From Sediminibacterium sp. (lineage in GTDB: Bacteria > Bacteroidota > Bacteroidia > Chitinophagales > Chitinophagaceae), in NCBI RefSeq assembly GCF_019264485.1, contig NZ_JAHVAA010000005.1, positions 1-64,000 of the forward strand: a stretch of 64,000 nt of DNA, given 5' to 3'. The notes under the pieces were generated by a model. It saw only the letters and a program-made list of their open reading frames with translations, was not told the origin of the DNA and did no database searches. The translations under genes and the position numbers were made by a program. This document shows positions 1 through 8,031 of this stretch, one piece after another (the stretch's first letter is position 1; every line of letters starts with the position of its first letter).

Positions 1-2
1 TC

Positions 3-134
3 TATGTGCAAGCACAGAACCTGGCTATCTGGAGCCCATGGAAAGGTCTGGATCCTGAAGATGGTAACAATATCAGCTTGAACGAATATCCTAACCCTAA
101 AATGTTCGTAGCTGGTCTGGATATTAATTTCTAA
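3..134 (+). CDS. SusC/RagA-family TonB-dependent receptor, C-terminal end (partial)
   Basis: Only the last 43 codons are inside the window. The frame is open from base 3 and ends with TAA at 132-134. The encoded end contains YVQAQNLAIWSPW, then a stretch with D-P-E, and closes with V-A-G-L-D-I-N-F. This is the typical last strand of SusC-type outer-membrane barrels, with a terminal aromatic residue for barrel assembly. A SusD gene follows 45 nt later on the same strand, which supports the call because SusC and SusD are nearly always paired. The substrate cannot be judged from this fragment. Confidence 0.85.
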   Translation, partial: YVQAQNLAIWSPWKGLDPEDGNNISLNEYPNPKMFVAGLDINF

Positions 135-179
135 TTCAATAAACTAGGCATTAATATTCATTATCGAATTTCTAAAACA

Positions 180-1628
180 ATGACAATGAAAAAAACGAAA
201 ATACTGATCCTCACTGCGATGCTGGTGTCTACGCTTTTTTCCTGCCAGAAACTGGTAGAGATTAAAGAGACTGACCTGATTGCAGGTGATATCGCCCTGA
301 AAACAGTAACCAACAATGAACAAGGTATCATTGGTGCGTATGCTGCGATGAACGTAGAAATGGGCATTTTGCTGAATGCTGTATTTGCAGATGAAGTAGT
401 ATCGGCAGATTTTTACAATGCTGCTACTGTTCACGAATGGCAGTACAGCTCAACAGATATCTCTATCCGTGATAGTTATACAGCTTTTAACCTGTACTAT
501 CGTATCATCGACCGTGTAAACCGTGTGTTACAGGCATTACCAAATGCAACAGCTGCCAATGCTGCTGATGAAACTAAACGTTCAAGATTAAGAGGTGAAG
601 CTTTGTTCCTGAGAGCTTTCTGCCATTTTGAACTGTATCGTTATTACAGCAATAGTGCTGTAGGTACCGATCTGGCTATGGCTTATATGGAAACACCTTC
701 ATTACAGCCACAGGCCCGTATTACGGTAGCTCCTTATTTCCAGAAATTAAAAGCTGATCTGGCTGCTGCCAAACCATTGCTACCTACTGATTTTTCAGGT
801 ACCAATGTGTACAGAGCAACACGTCCTGCCGTTGCTGCTTTACAGGCCCGTGTTGCATTGTATCAGAAAGAGTGGAATGATGCCATTACATTCAGCACAG
901 AATACATCAATGCGGTTCCTTTAGCTACACGTGCTAATTTCCCAGGTATCTGGACTGATGCCAATAGCAACGAAACTGCTTTCAAATTAAGCCGTACCGC
1001 TTCTCTGGGTGGTCGTATCGGTAGCTTATGGCGCGGTACTTCTGCCAGTGCAAGCAATATCGGTGCTATTACCTGGACCATCGCTCAGAAACTCTGGGAT
1101 ATGTACGATCAGACAAATGATGTTCGTTTTGGGGCGTATGCTAAAAACGAGCCATTGCTTGTTGGTACAGGTCGTAAATACACTCGTCTGATCAAGAAAT
1201 ATGAAGGTACTACCTATGGTACTGCTACTGAGAACGTAGCTGATGCCAAAGTGTTCCGTACTGGTGAAATGTACCTGATCCGTGCTGAAGCCCGTGCAGA
1301 AAACAACGACCTCGTTGGTGCTGCTACAGACCTGAATGCACTGAGAACTGCCCGTATCACTGGTTATACACCTGTTGTATTAGCCAGCAAAGATGCAGCC
1401 ATCACTGCCATCATGGATGAGCGTTTCAAGGAACTGGCTTATGAAGGTCACCGTTTCTGGGACCTGAAAAGAAGAAATCTGCCTGTTGTTCGTTTAACTG
1501 TTGATTTGCCTCAGGTGAACGCTGCAACTACATTAGCTGCAGGTAACTTCCGCTTCCTGTTACCTATTCCAAATGCTGAAATTCAGGCTAACCCTGTTAT
1601 CCAGCAGAACCCAGGTTATACCAACTAA
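180..1628 (+). CDS. SusD/RagB-family nutrient-binding outer-membrane lipoprotein
   Basis: 482 aa. The N-terminus has a lipoprotein signal (MTMKKTKILIL..., lipobox LFSC with Cys 22), so the mature protein is probably lipid-anchored on the cell surface, capping the SusC barrel. An ATG two codons downstream (186) would give the more usual MKK start. The SusD fold is recognisable from the early R-G-E-A-L-F-L-R-A-F-C-H-F-E-L helix, the T-G-E-M-Y-L-I-R-A-E-A-R TPR-like helix and the closing D-E-R-F-K-E-L-A-Y-E-G-H-R-F-W-D-L-K-R motif with a final pro-asn-pro type end. It follows the SusC end by 45 nt and is ended by a strong terminator, so SusC and SusD form a unit. Ligand unknown. Confidence 0.93.
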   Translation: MTMKKTKILILTAMLVSTLFSCQKLVEIKETDLIAGDIALKTVTNNEQGIIGAYAAMNVEMGILLNAVFADEVVSADFYNAATVHEWQYSSTDISIRDSYTAFNLYYRIIDRVNRVLQALPNATAANAADETKRSRLRGEALFLRAFCHFELYRYYSNSAVGTDLAMAYMETPSLQPQARITVAPYFQKLKADLAAAKPLLPTDFSGTNVYRATRPAVAALQARVALYQKEWNDAITFSTEYINAVPLATRANFPGIWTDANSNETAFKLSRTASLGGRIGSLWRGTSASASNIGAITWTIAQKLWDMYDQTNDVRFGAYAKNEPLLVGTGRKYTRLIKKYEGTTYGTATENVADAKVFRTGEMYLIRAEARAENNDLVGAATDLNALRTARITGYTPVVLASKDAAITAIMDERFKELAYEGHRFWDLKRRNLPVVRLTVDLPQVNAATTLAAGNFRFLLPIPNAEIQANPVIQQNPGYTN

Positions 1629-1641
1629 TAGAATCTAAAAT

Positions 1642-1682
1642 AAAAAGAGACTATCCGTAAACCTTTCGGATAGTCTCTTTTT
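1642..1682 (+). terminator. Rho-independent terminator after susD
   Basis: A perfect 16-bp stem (1642-1657 pairs with 1667-1682, core GAGACTATCCG / CGGATAGTCTC) with a 9-nt loop and a T run in the 3' arm. It starts 14 nt after the SusD stop. Confidence 0.9.
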
Positions 1683-1938
1683 ATTTGTCAATCGGTTTAT
1701 TATCCCCGTAGGTATTTTGCCATTCCCAATATGATTGATGAGGTATCGATTTTCAGCATTACACTCATGATACCCGTTGTTATCTCCGCTGATTACACAA
1801 TGAAATTATCCTGCATTTTTCTGTTTGCGCTAACCAGGGTTTCATTTTTATTGCTATGATGTATTAACTTGTCACGGCTGAGAAGTAACTAGCAGATGAT
1901 ATAGCTACTTCAAACAAGAGCATCAACCATTAAGTATC
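1683..1938. other. Intergenic region without a recognised gene
   Basis: 256 bp between the SusD terminator and the GH109-type gene. No ORF with family features, RNA gene or repeat was found. It presumably carries the promoter of the downstream two-gene unit, but no convincing TAnnTTTG box was seen close to the start. Confidence 0.5.
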
Positions 1939-3300
1939 ATGCACATGAATCGAAAGACATTTATTACCTCTTCGGGCATGGCCGCAGCGGCTATTGCCAT
2001 GGCGCCTGTAAATAACTTACTGGCATCGGCCAACAAAGACAAGGTTCGAATGGCAGTTATTGGCGTTGGGTTAAGGGGGCAGAACCACCTCGACCTTCTA
2101 TTACGCCGGAGTGATGTGGAACTGGTTGCCATCTGTGATATTGACGACAGAATGCTGGCAAGTGCCAAAAAAATGATTGAAAAATCGCAGAAAAAAATGC
2201 CGGAAATATTTACCGGCAATCCTTATGCATGGAAAACCATGCTGGAGAAATCGAAATTAGATGCCATCCTGATAGCCACACCATGGGAGTGGCATAAAGA
2301 AATGATCATTACCTCGCTCGATGCTGGTATTAAATATGTTGGTACCGAAGTAATGATTGGTATTACCCTCGAAGATCATTGGGAAGTAGTACGTGCTGCT
2401 GAACGAAACAAGGGGCATGTAATGATGCTGGAAAATGTATGTTACAGACGAGATGTAATGGCGGTGCTGAATATGGTGCGGCAGGGACTGTTTGGAGAGC
2501 TGGTTCATTTACAGGGCGGCTACCAGCACGATTTGCGTGAAGTGAAATTTAATAACGGCATTGATGCTTATGGGAAAGGCTGTGAATTTGGTGATAAGGG
2601 CTGGACAGAAGCCAGGTGGCGCACCCATCACAGTGTTTACAGAAATGGTGATCTGTATCCCACACATGGAATAGGCCCGATAGCACACTATATCAATATC
2701 AATCGGGGAAACAGGTTTGTGAGTCTGAATTCATTTGCTTCAAAAGCAAGAGGACTGCATAAATATGTGGAGGATCATTGCGGAAAAGATCATCCCAATG
2801 CCAAAATTGAATTTAAACTGGGTGATGTAGTTACTACAACACTGCAATGTGCCAATGGAGAAACCATCCTTTTACAACACGATACCAATTTACCAAGACC
2901 CTATTCATTAGGCTTCAGGGTGCAGGGAACAGAAGGTATATGGATGGATGTAAATAAGAGTATCTACATAGAGAAAAAAGCAGCAAAAGCACACCAGTGG
3001 GATACGGCCAAAGAATGGCTCGATAAATACGATCATCCCTTATGGGCAAGATGGAGCAAAGAAGCAGAAGGATCGGGTCATGGAGGAATGGATTTTTATG
3101 TGGTGCATTCTTTTATTGAATCGGTAAAACGCAATGTAGCTACAGCAATGGATGTGTACGATGCGGCTGCATGGAGTGCCATTACACCTTTAAGTGAACA
3201 GTCTATTGCCAACGGCAATTCAACCATAGCTTTCCCCGATTTTAGCGGCGGACAGTGGATGTATCGAAAACCAGTATTTGCATTAACAGATGAGTATTAA
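1939..3300 (+). CDS. Gfo/Idh/MocA-fold protein of the GH109 (alpha-N-acetylgalactosaminidase-like) group
   Basis: 453 aa. Residues 1-30 form a signal-like segment (MHMNRKTFITSSGMAAAAIA); an intact twin Arg is not present. A Rossmann domain follows (VRMAVIGVGLRG at about 36-47; D67/D69 after the second strand), then the Oxidoreductase C-terminal domain. GH109 hallmarks are present: ATPWEWH near 113-119, MMLEN near 162-166 and YPTHGIGP near 240-247. Tyr240 and His243 sit like the Tyr and His of the YPTHG motif in characterised GH109 enzymes. GH109 members cleave alpha-GalNAc by an NAD-dependent oxidation/elimination route; other specificities exist, so GalNAc is an inference. The stop overlaps the next gene, a hexosamine-kinase relative, by 11 nt, which supports aminosugar salvage. 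Confidence 0.82.
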   Translation: MHMNRKTFITSSGMAAAAIAMAPVNNLLASANKDKVRMAVIGVGLRGQNHLDLLLRRSDVELVAICDIDDRMLASAKKMIEKSQKKMPEIFTGNPYAWKTMLEKSKLDAILIATPWEWHKEMIITSLDAGIKYVGTEVMIGITLEDHWEVVRAAERNKGHVMMLENVCYRRDVMAVLNMVRQGLFGELVHLQGGYQHDLREVKFNNGIDAYGKGCEFGDKGWTEARWRTHHSVYRNGDLYPTHGIGPIAHYININRGNRFVSLNSFASKARGLHKYVEDHCGKDHPNAKIEFKLGDVVTTTLQCANGETILLQHDTNLPRPYSLGFRVQGTEGIWMDVNKSIYIEKKAAKAHQWDTAKEWLDKYDHPLWARWSKEAEGSGHGGMDFYVVHSFIESVKRNVATAMDVYDAAAWSAITPLSEQSIANGNSTIAFPDFSGGQWMYRKPVFALTDEY

Positions 3301-4396
3301 GCTACCGGAAATATATACGCAGCAATCTATACCCTCTGCTGTTGCCGATTCATTTGAACAGATTACAACTGCTGTACACATTGAAAGGATGGGTAATGGA
3401 CTGATCAACTCCACTTGGAAGATTGCAGGTGCAGATGGTTCCTATATTCTTCAAAAAGTGAACGACCAGGTATTCAGAGACCCGTTTATCATTGAACATA
3501 ACCTCAAAAAAATTGCTGAACATATTCGCCTGCATTATCCTGCATATGCACTGCCATTGCCTTTGAAAAACAGAGAGGGCAAAGAACTTCTGTATGTAGC
3601 GGGAAACGGCTATTTCAGGATGTTTCATTTTTTAGAAGACTCTGTTTGTAACACGGTGGTGAATAATTCGAAGCAGGCTTTCGAGGCTGCCAGACAGTTT
3701 GCCGGATTTGCCAGAAGACTGAATGCACTTGATACAAAGGAACTCGGAAACCCCATAGAAGACTTTCATAATCTCACATTGCGGTATCAGCATTTTGAAA
3801 CAGCAGTAACAACAGCTCAGCCATCAAGACTTATGGCTGCAAAGGAGCTGATTAATTTCTTACAAGAACATTCAGGTATTGTTACTCAATTTCAAAACAT
3901 GGTGAAATCTGGCAGCATGCTTCTTCGCCCCATGCACCATGATACCAAAATAAGCAATGTATTATTCGACCAACAGGATCGCGGACTTGCTGTGATAGAC
4001 CTCGATACGGTGATGCCCGGTTATTTTATCAGCGACCTCGGCGATATGATCCGCACATTCACCTGCACTGCCAATGAAGAAGAAACAGATTTTAATAAAG
4101 TTACCATCCGCGAAGATTTTTTTGAAGCCATTATAAACGGCTATCTCTCAGAAATGAAAGATATACTCACCGCATCAGAAAGAAATCTTTTAGTGTATGC
4201 AGGAGAGTTTATGATTTATATGCAGTGCCTGCGTTTCGCTACCGACTACCTCGAGAACGACAGGTATTATGGTGCAAAATATCCTGATCATAATTTGAAC
4301 AGGGCGCTTAATCAAAAGAAATTATTAGAGGAGTTGATACAAGCAAAACCGGTGCTTGAAAAGATTATTGAAGCTGTTTTTCAGCGGATTAAATAA
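3290..4396 (+). CDS. Aminoglycoside-phosphotransferase-fold kinase, N-acetylhexosamine kinase (NahK)-like
   Basis: 368 aa. The kinase N-lobe holds GNGLINSTWKI (about 35-45) and YILQKVN (52-58). The catalytic loop is HHDTKISNVLF (216-226) with Asp218 and Asn223. The metal-binding loop is VIDLDTV (235-241), followed by SDLGDMIR. This arrangement is that of the APH/choline-kinase group, including NahK, which phosphorylates GalNAc/GlcNAc at C1. The start codon lies within the end of the GH109-type gene (11-nt overlap), so the two are translationally coupled. The combination suggests release of an N-acetylhexosamine followed by phosphorylation. The exact sugar is inferred; homoserine- or mucin-sugar-kinase-like alternatives cannot be excluded. 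A bidirectional terminator follows. Confidence 0.8.
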   Translation: MSIKLPEIYTQQSIPSAVADSFEQITTAVHIERMGNGLINSTWKIAGADGSYILQKVNDQVFRDPFIIEHNLKKIAEHIRLHYPAYALPLPLKNREGKELLYVAGNGYFRMFHFLEDSVCNTVVNNSKQAFEAARQFAGFARRLNALDTKELGNPIEDFHNLTLRYQHFETAVTTAQPSRLMAAKELINFLQEHSGIVTQFQNMVKSGSMLLRPMHHDTKISNVLFDQQDRGLAVIDLDTVMPGYFISDLGDMIRTFTCTANEEETDFNKVTIREDFFEAIINGYLSEMKDILTASERNLLVYAGEFMIYMQCLRFATDYLENDRYYGAKYPDHNLNRALNQKKLLEELIQAKPVLEKIIEAVFQRIK

Positions 4397-4419
4397 TTCG
4401 GCTACCATAGAGCCAACAA

Positions 4420-4444
4420 AAAAGACCCAACTAATGGGTCTTTT
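4420..4444. terminator. Bidirectional terminator between the kinase gene and tRNA-Leu
   Basis: A 10-bp stem (AAAAGACCCA at 4420-4429 with TGGGTCTTTT at 4435-4444) and a 5-nt loop. There is a T run in the 3' direction on the plus strand and an A run (T run on the minus strand) on the other side. It can therefore end both the kinase transcript and the minus-strand tRNA transcript. Confidence 0.8.
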
Positions 4445-4460
4445 ATTGCGAATTAATGTG

Positions 4461-4542
4461 TGCGGATGATAGGAATCGAACCTACATGGGTCACCCCGCT
4501 AGATCCTAAGTCTAGTGCGTCTGCCAGTTTCGCCACATCCGC
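4461..4542 (-). tRNA. tRNA-Leu, anticodon UAG
   Basis: Read on the minus strand, the acceptor stem GCGGATG pairs with CATCCGC, followed by discriminator A. The anticodon stem CTAGA/TCTAG encloses the loop CTTAGGA, giving anticodon TAG. The T arm has the normal GGTTCGATTCC loop. The long variable arm (CGGGGTGACCC) marks a class II tRNA. The length is 82 nt; the 3' CCA is not encoded (CAC follows). A TACTTTTG promoter box lies 22 nt upstream. Confidence 0.93.
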
Positions 4543-4563
4543 TTATTTGTTTAGATCGGGTGG

Positions 4564-4571
4564 CAAAAGTA
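4564..4571 (-). promoter_or_regulatory. -7 promoter box of the tRNA-Leu gene
   Basis: On the minus strand the sequence TACTTTTG followed by CC matches the Bacteroidota -7 consensus TAnnTTTG. It is placed 22 nt before the mature tRNA 5' end. Confidence 0.6.
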
Positions 4572-4608
4572 GGGGATTTACGCAAAAAATACGCGCTAAT
4601 CATTTCCT

Positions 4609-5844
4609 TTATTTAACCGGTAATGCTTCAATGATCTTTCCAATTACAGCATTCTGCGAACGGCTGTCGATCCAGCGTATTACGGCCACCAGTTCATGCT
4701 CAGGATCAACATAAATCAAATTATTACCGTTTCCAACATGTGTAAAGGCGGTTTCGGGGGCACTGGGTAAAAACTTTTTACCCGTATTTAAAAACCAGTT
4801 CATATAACCATAATCTGTTTTGGGAGCGGTAGGTGTTAATGACTGTTTAATCCAGGTTTCGCTCAGCAATTGCTGACCATTCCATTTACCACGGTTTAAA
4901 GTAAGCCATCCAAATCTGGCCATATCATATGCATTAATAAACATACCACCACCCCAATGTCCGCCACCACTAACCGACTGTACTGGCTGTCCGTCCAATA
5001 CAATCCATGCATTCCGGTAACCCGTCCAGCGCCAGGTATTCGAGGCGCCGATGGGGTCCATGATATATTGTTTAAGTGCCTGAGGTAATGGTTTACGCCA
5101 CACACCTGTTGCGGCCAATGCCAGTGCATTCACCCGAACATCATTGTATTCGTAAGTAGTGCCTGGCTTGTTTCGGGTTCTGTTCATCCATTTAGAAGCA
5201 TCTGCATCTGGTCTGTCGGCCCAGTCGGGTTTACCCCAGAGTGTACCTTCCCAGTCGCTGGTTTGACGAAGCAGATCGTCCCAGGTAATGGTTTGGTTAT
5301 GCGGTGAAGAGAAAGGGAAAAGCATTTGCGGCTGTCCAATTGCTTCAGCAGGTCTGTTTACGGGTTGTTGCGGCTGGTATAATTCAATTGGTGGAACATA
5401 TCCGGCCACAGTGTCTGTTACATTTGTAATCAAACCCTTGTCAACAGCAACACCTACAATGGCCGATAAAAAACTTTTGGTAACACTATGTGTCATATCG
5501 CAGCGATCGGGTTCACCCCATTGCGCTACGATATATCCTTTGTAGATAATAATACCTGTTGCCTCGCCACGATCGGCAAATGGACCAATACCTTCTCCAA
5601 ATGGTTCTTTACCAAATGTGCGGTAATGGTTGAGCTCCATACTGCGCGGATTTTTTGATTCGCCCGCTTTGGCAAGCGAGATGGCATCATTCAATATATT
5701 TTCTTTAATACCAAGGGAGGATGGAACACGCTGCTCCCATTTTCCAGCCGGAGGAAAATAAACGGCTGTTGATTTTTGTGCAAAAGAAAAACTGCAGGAG
5801 CATACCAGCAGTATAAATGCAAAAAAGCTATTTCGCTGATTCAT
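4609..5844 (-). CDS. Secreted serine hydrolase, beta-lactamase/penicillin-binding-protein (class C) family
   Basis: 411 aa with a Sec signal (MNQRNSFFAFILLVCSCSFSFA). The beta-lactamase-fold nucleophile motif SxxK is seen as S-V-T-K in MTHSVTKSFLSAIVG, and the second motif Y-x-N as YEYNDVR. A G-H-W-G-G-G-M segment and a C-terminal H-V-G-N-G-N-N stretch occupy the place of the third motif. Such enzymes are usually esterases, D-Ala-D-Ala peptidases or amidases in the periplasm; the substrate cannot be told. It stands alone, with the rhlE gene upstream on the same strand separated by a 7-bp word-repeat array. A TATTTCGC -7-like box lies shortly before the ATG. Confidence 0.85.
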   Translation of the reverse strand: MNQRNSFFAFILLVCSCSFSFAQKSTAVYFPPAGKWEQRVPSSLGIKENILNDAISLAKAGESKNPRSMELNHYRTFGKEPFGEGIGPFADRGEATGIIIYKGYIVAQWGEPDRCDMTHSVTKSFLSAIVGVAVDKGLITNVTDTVAGYVPPIELYQPQQPVNRPAEAIGQPQMLFPFSSPHNQTITWDDLLRQTSDWEGTLWGKPDWADRPDADASKWMNRTRNKPGTTYEYNDVRVNALALAATGVWRKPLPQALKQYIMDPIGASNTWRWTGYRNAWIVLDGQPVQSVSGGGHWGGGMFINAYDMARFGWLTLNRGKWNGQQLLSETWIKQSLTPTAPKTDYGYMNWFLNTGKKFLPSAPETAFTHVGNGNNLIYVDPEHELVAVIRWIDSRSQNAVIGKIIEALPVK

Positions 5845-5881
5845 GTTACTAAATTAGCGAAATAGCTTTTATCCCTATATC

Positions 5882-5937
5882 CTTGTTCCTTGAACCCTGA
5901 ATCTTGACTCTTGATCCCTGATTCTTGATTTCTTTCT
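5882..5937. repeat. Degenerate 7-bp word array (CTTGATC-type)
   Basis: Eight consecutive heptads in register: CTTGTTC, CTTGAAC, CCTGAAT, CTTGACT, CTTGATC, CCTGATT, CTTGATT and TCTTTCT. The array abuts the stop codon of the rhlE helicase (minus strand, stop at 5939-5941). No mirrored second arm was found here. The words resemble those at 13022-13060 and, in complement, those in the LytTR gene at 34575-34718. Confidence 0.85.
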
Positions 5938-5938
5938 C

Positions 5939-7213
5939 CTAGTCTCTTCTTTGTCTTTGCTGGCCATTACCAGCATACCTTCTGCTGTCGCCACCTCTGA
6001 AAGACCTGCGCTGACCATTATTACCCTGGCGGTTATTACCCTGGCTTTGTTTGGGAGCCGGTTTAAAATTCGTCAGTGAAATATCGTTCATCGCATAAGG
6101 CTGGTCAATTACCTGTGGTATTGAAATGCCAATCAGTTTCTGAATGTCTTTGAGGTAGGCTTTTTCTTCTGCATCACAAAACGAAATGGCAATACCCGAT
6201 GCACCTGCTCTGCCCGTTCTTCCGATACGGTGAACATAGGTTTCAGGAATATTAGGCAATTCGTAATTGATGACGTGCGATAACTGCTCCACATCAATAC
6301 CTCTTGCTGCAATATCTGTTGCAACCAGTACCCGCAGGTTGCCTGTTTTAAAATCAGTCAAAGCACGCTGACGTGCATTCTGCGATTTGTTGCCATGAAT
6401 AGCCGCGGCACCAATACCTGCTTTATGAAGGTCTTTTACCACTTTATCGGCACCATGTTTGGTACGCGTAAAAACCAGTACGGTTTCAATAGTCGCATCC
6501 TGTAATAAATGATTCAACAGTAAACGTTTGTTTTGCTTCTCAACAAAATAAACCGACTGTTCAATTTTTTCTACGGTAGAAGAAACAGGTGTTACTTCTA
6601 CTTTTACAGGATGGTTTAAAATACTGTTGGCCAGTCCTGCAATTTCAGGCGGCATGGTAGCTGAAAAGAAAAGTGTTTGTCTTTTCGCCGGTAATTTGGC
6701 AATTACTTTTTTAACGTCATGAATAAAACCCATGTCGAGCATACGATCGGCTTCATCCAATACAAATAATTGTAACTGATGTAAATTGATAAAACCCTGT
6801 TGCATCAGGTCAAGTAAACGACCCGGTGTAGCAATCAATATGTCTACACCTCTTTTTAAAGCCTGTGTTTGTGGTAACTGAGATACACCACCAAAAATAA
6901 CAGTATGTCTGAGTTGTGTATAACGACCATAAGCAGCAAAACTTTCATCGATCTGAATAGCCAGCTCTCTTGTAGGTGTAAGGATAAGTGCTTTAATACC
7001 GGGTGCTGCATTTTTCTGCTGTACCAATAGTTGTAAAACAGGAATGGCAAAAGCGGCTGTTTTACCTGTACCTGTTTGTGCGCAACCCAGTAAATCTTTT
7101 CCTTCTAATACTACCGGAATAGACTGTTGCTGGATGGGCGTAGGGATAGTGTAACCTTCTGTCTGGAGCGCACGTAAAATGGGCTCGATCAGATTCAATG
7201 AATCAAATGTCAA
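5939..7213 (-). CDS. rhlE: DEAD-box ATP-dependent RNA helicase, RhlE type
   Basis: 424 aa. All helicase motifs are present: Q motif ([14 protein letters not shown]), motif I AQTGTGKT, Ia [29 protein letters not shown], then the second RecA domain with [18 protein letters not shown] and [10 protein letters not shown]. The C-terminal tail of about 50 residues is rich in Asn, Gly, Gln and Arg ([17 protein letters not shown]), an RNA-binding extension usual in RhlE/CsdA-like proteins of Bacteroidota. Its role is probably RNA remodelling in ribosome assembly or cold growth. It is a single gene, with a 308-bp region containing two word-repeat arrays upstream and another array directly after the stop. 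Confidence 0.93.
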   Translation of the reverse strand: MTFDSLNLIEPILRALQTEGYTIPTPIQQQSIPVVLEGKDLLGCAQTGTGKTAAFAIPVLQLLVQQKNAAPGIKALILTPTRELAIQIDESFAAYGRYTQLRHTVIFGGVSQLPQTQALKRGVDILIATPGRLLDLMQQGFINLHQLQLFVLDEADRMLDMGFIHDVKKVIAKLPAKRQTLFFSATMPPEIAGLANSILNHPVKVEVTPVSSTVEKIEQSVYFVEKQNKRLLLNHLLQDATIETVLVFTRTKHGADKVVKDLHKAGIGAAAIHGNKSQNARQRALTDFKTGNLRVLVATDIAARGIDVEQLSHVINYELPNIPETYVHRIGRTGRAGASGIAISFCDAEEKAYLKDIQKLIGISIPQVIDQPYAMNDISLTNFKPAPKQSQGNNRQGNNGQRRSFRGGDSRRYAGNGQQRQRRD

Positions 7214-7388
7214 TGGAATAAATTTTTAATACAACACAACTGAAATCGCTCAGTTGTTATATAACCTTCCTACTGTGGATGCTTGTAGCTACCTGTTAAA
7301 AGACTGATGAACTTTGTCACGGAAGGAAATCGGTCGTGTAGAGAGAGTATATGAATGATGCAAAGATAAGGGAAAAATGTCAGATTAC

Positions 7389-7416
7389 GTGAAACGTGAG
7401 AGGTGAGACGTGAGAG
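7389..7416. repeat. Degenerate 7-bp word array (GTGAGAC-type)
   Basis: Four heptads in register: GTGAAAC, GTGAGAG, GTGAGAC and GTGAGAG. The reverse complements of the same words recur at 26463-26497 in front of mnmE. A further short hairpin (CCCTCTTTGCGC then AGAGAGGG, about 7433-7456) and the GTGAGTA hairpin follow. Confidence 0.8.
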
Positions 7417-7473
7417 GAGCGCCCAATACTACTCCCTCTTTGCGCAGCAGAGAGGGCCGGGGTGAGTTGAGGA

Positions 7474-7540
7474 AGTGAGTAGTGAGTAGTGAGTTTTTAA
7501 TATCTACTCACTACTCACTACTCACCACTCACCACTCACT
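7474..7540. repeat. Mirrored 7-bp word hairpin (GTGAGTA / TACTCAC)
   Basis: Left arm 7474-7494 is three GTGAGTA-type units. After an 11-nt A/T-rich centre, the right arm (7506-7540) has TACTCAC/CACTCAC units. The first 20 nt of the right arm are the exact reverse complement of the left arm. The distal units form the 3' end of the fRMsr coding sequence, including its stop codon. The same word is used in the hairpin at 25379-25450. Confidence 0.9.
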
Positions 7541-8001
7541 AATTTAACAATCTCCTCCAGATACCGCTGATCCACTTCATCAAATTGATCCAGTTCGCTG
7601 GCATCTACATCTAAAACACCCAGCACTTCTCCATTTCTGATAATGGGAACAACGATTTCAGATTTTGACAGACTGCTGCAGGCAATATGTCCGGGAAATT
7701 TTTCAACGTCGGGAACAATCAGGGTTTTGGCTTCTGCCCAACTGGTGCCACATACACCTCTTCTTTTACGGATACGTGTACAGGCAACAGGTCCCTGAAA
7801 AGGCCCCAGTACCAGCTCATCATTTTTCACCCAATAAAAACCAACCCAAAACCAACCGAACTGTTCTTTTAATGCAGCGGCAATATTGGCGAGATTGGCT
7901 ACCAGGTCTGTTTCGCCTTCCAGTAATGCTTTTATTTGAGGGATAAGCGACACATATTGCGCCTCTTTATCGCCTTTAATGATACTTAAGTCTTCTGCCA
8001 T
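7522..8001 (-). CDS. msrC: Free methionine-(R)-sulfoxide reductase (fRMsr), GAF domain
   Basis: 159 aa, a single GAF domain. The three cysteines used by fRMsr are seen at Cys74 (ACTRI), Cys84 (GVCGTSW) and Cys108 (HIACSS). The spacing is that of the E. coli enzyme (84, 94, 118). The enzyme reduces free Met-R-sulfoxide in the cytoplasm using thioredoxin. The last six codons (VSGEW then stop) are made of GTGAGTG heptads of the adjoining repeat, so the native C-terminus seems to have been overwritten or fused with the repeat. The start at 8001 lies 30 nt from the divergent acetyltransferase start, so the two promoters overlap. Confidence 0.92.
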   Translation of the reverse strand: MAEDLSIIKGDKEAQYVSLIPQIKALLEGETDLVANLANIAAALKEQFGWFWVGFYWVKNDELVLGPFQGPVACTRIRKRRGVCGTSWAEAKTLIVPDVEKFPGHIACSSLSKSEIVVPIIRNGEVLGVLDVDASELDQFDEVDQRYLEEIVKLVSGEW

Positions 8002-8031
8002 AGCACAAAGATAAAAAACTTAAGTTTGGCA

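Noticed and set aside
4460..4714. 84-codon plus-strand frame across the tRNA-Leu gene
   Set aside because: It runs antisense through the tRNA and into the serine hydrolase gene; it is a chance reading frame.
7433..7465. Separate mobile element at the CCCTCTTTGCGC...AGAGAGGG hairpin
   Set aside because: A short G/C-rich hairpin of a kind often seen between bacterial genes; too short here to define an element of its own.
7389..7540. CRISPR-like tandem repeats
   Set aside because: The units are 7 bp, contiguous and degenerate, with no unique spacers of constant length and no cas genes in the window.
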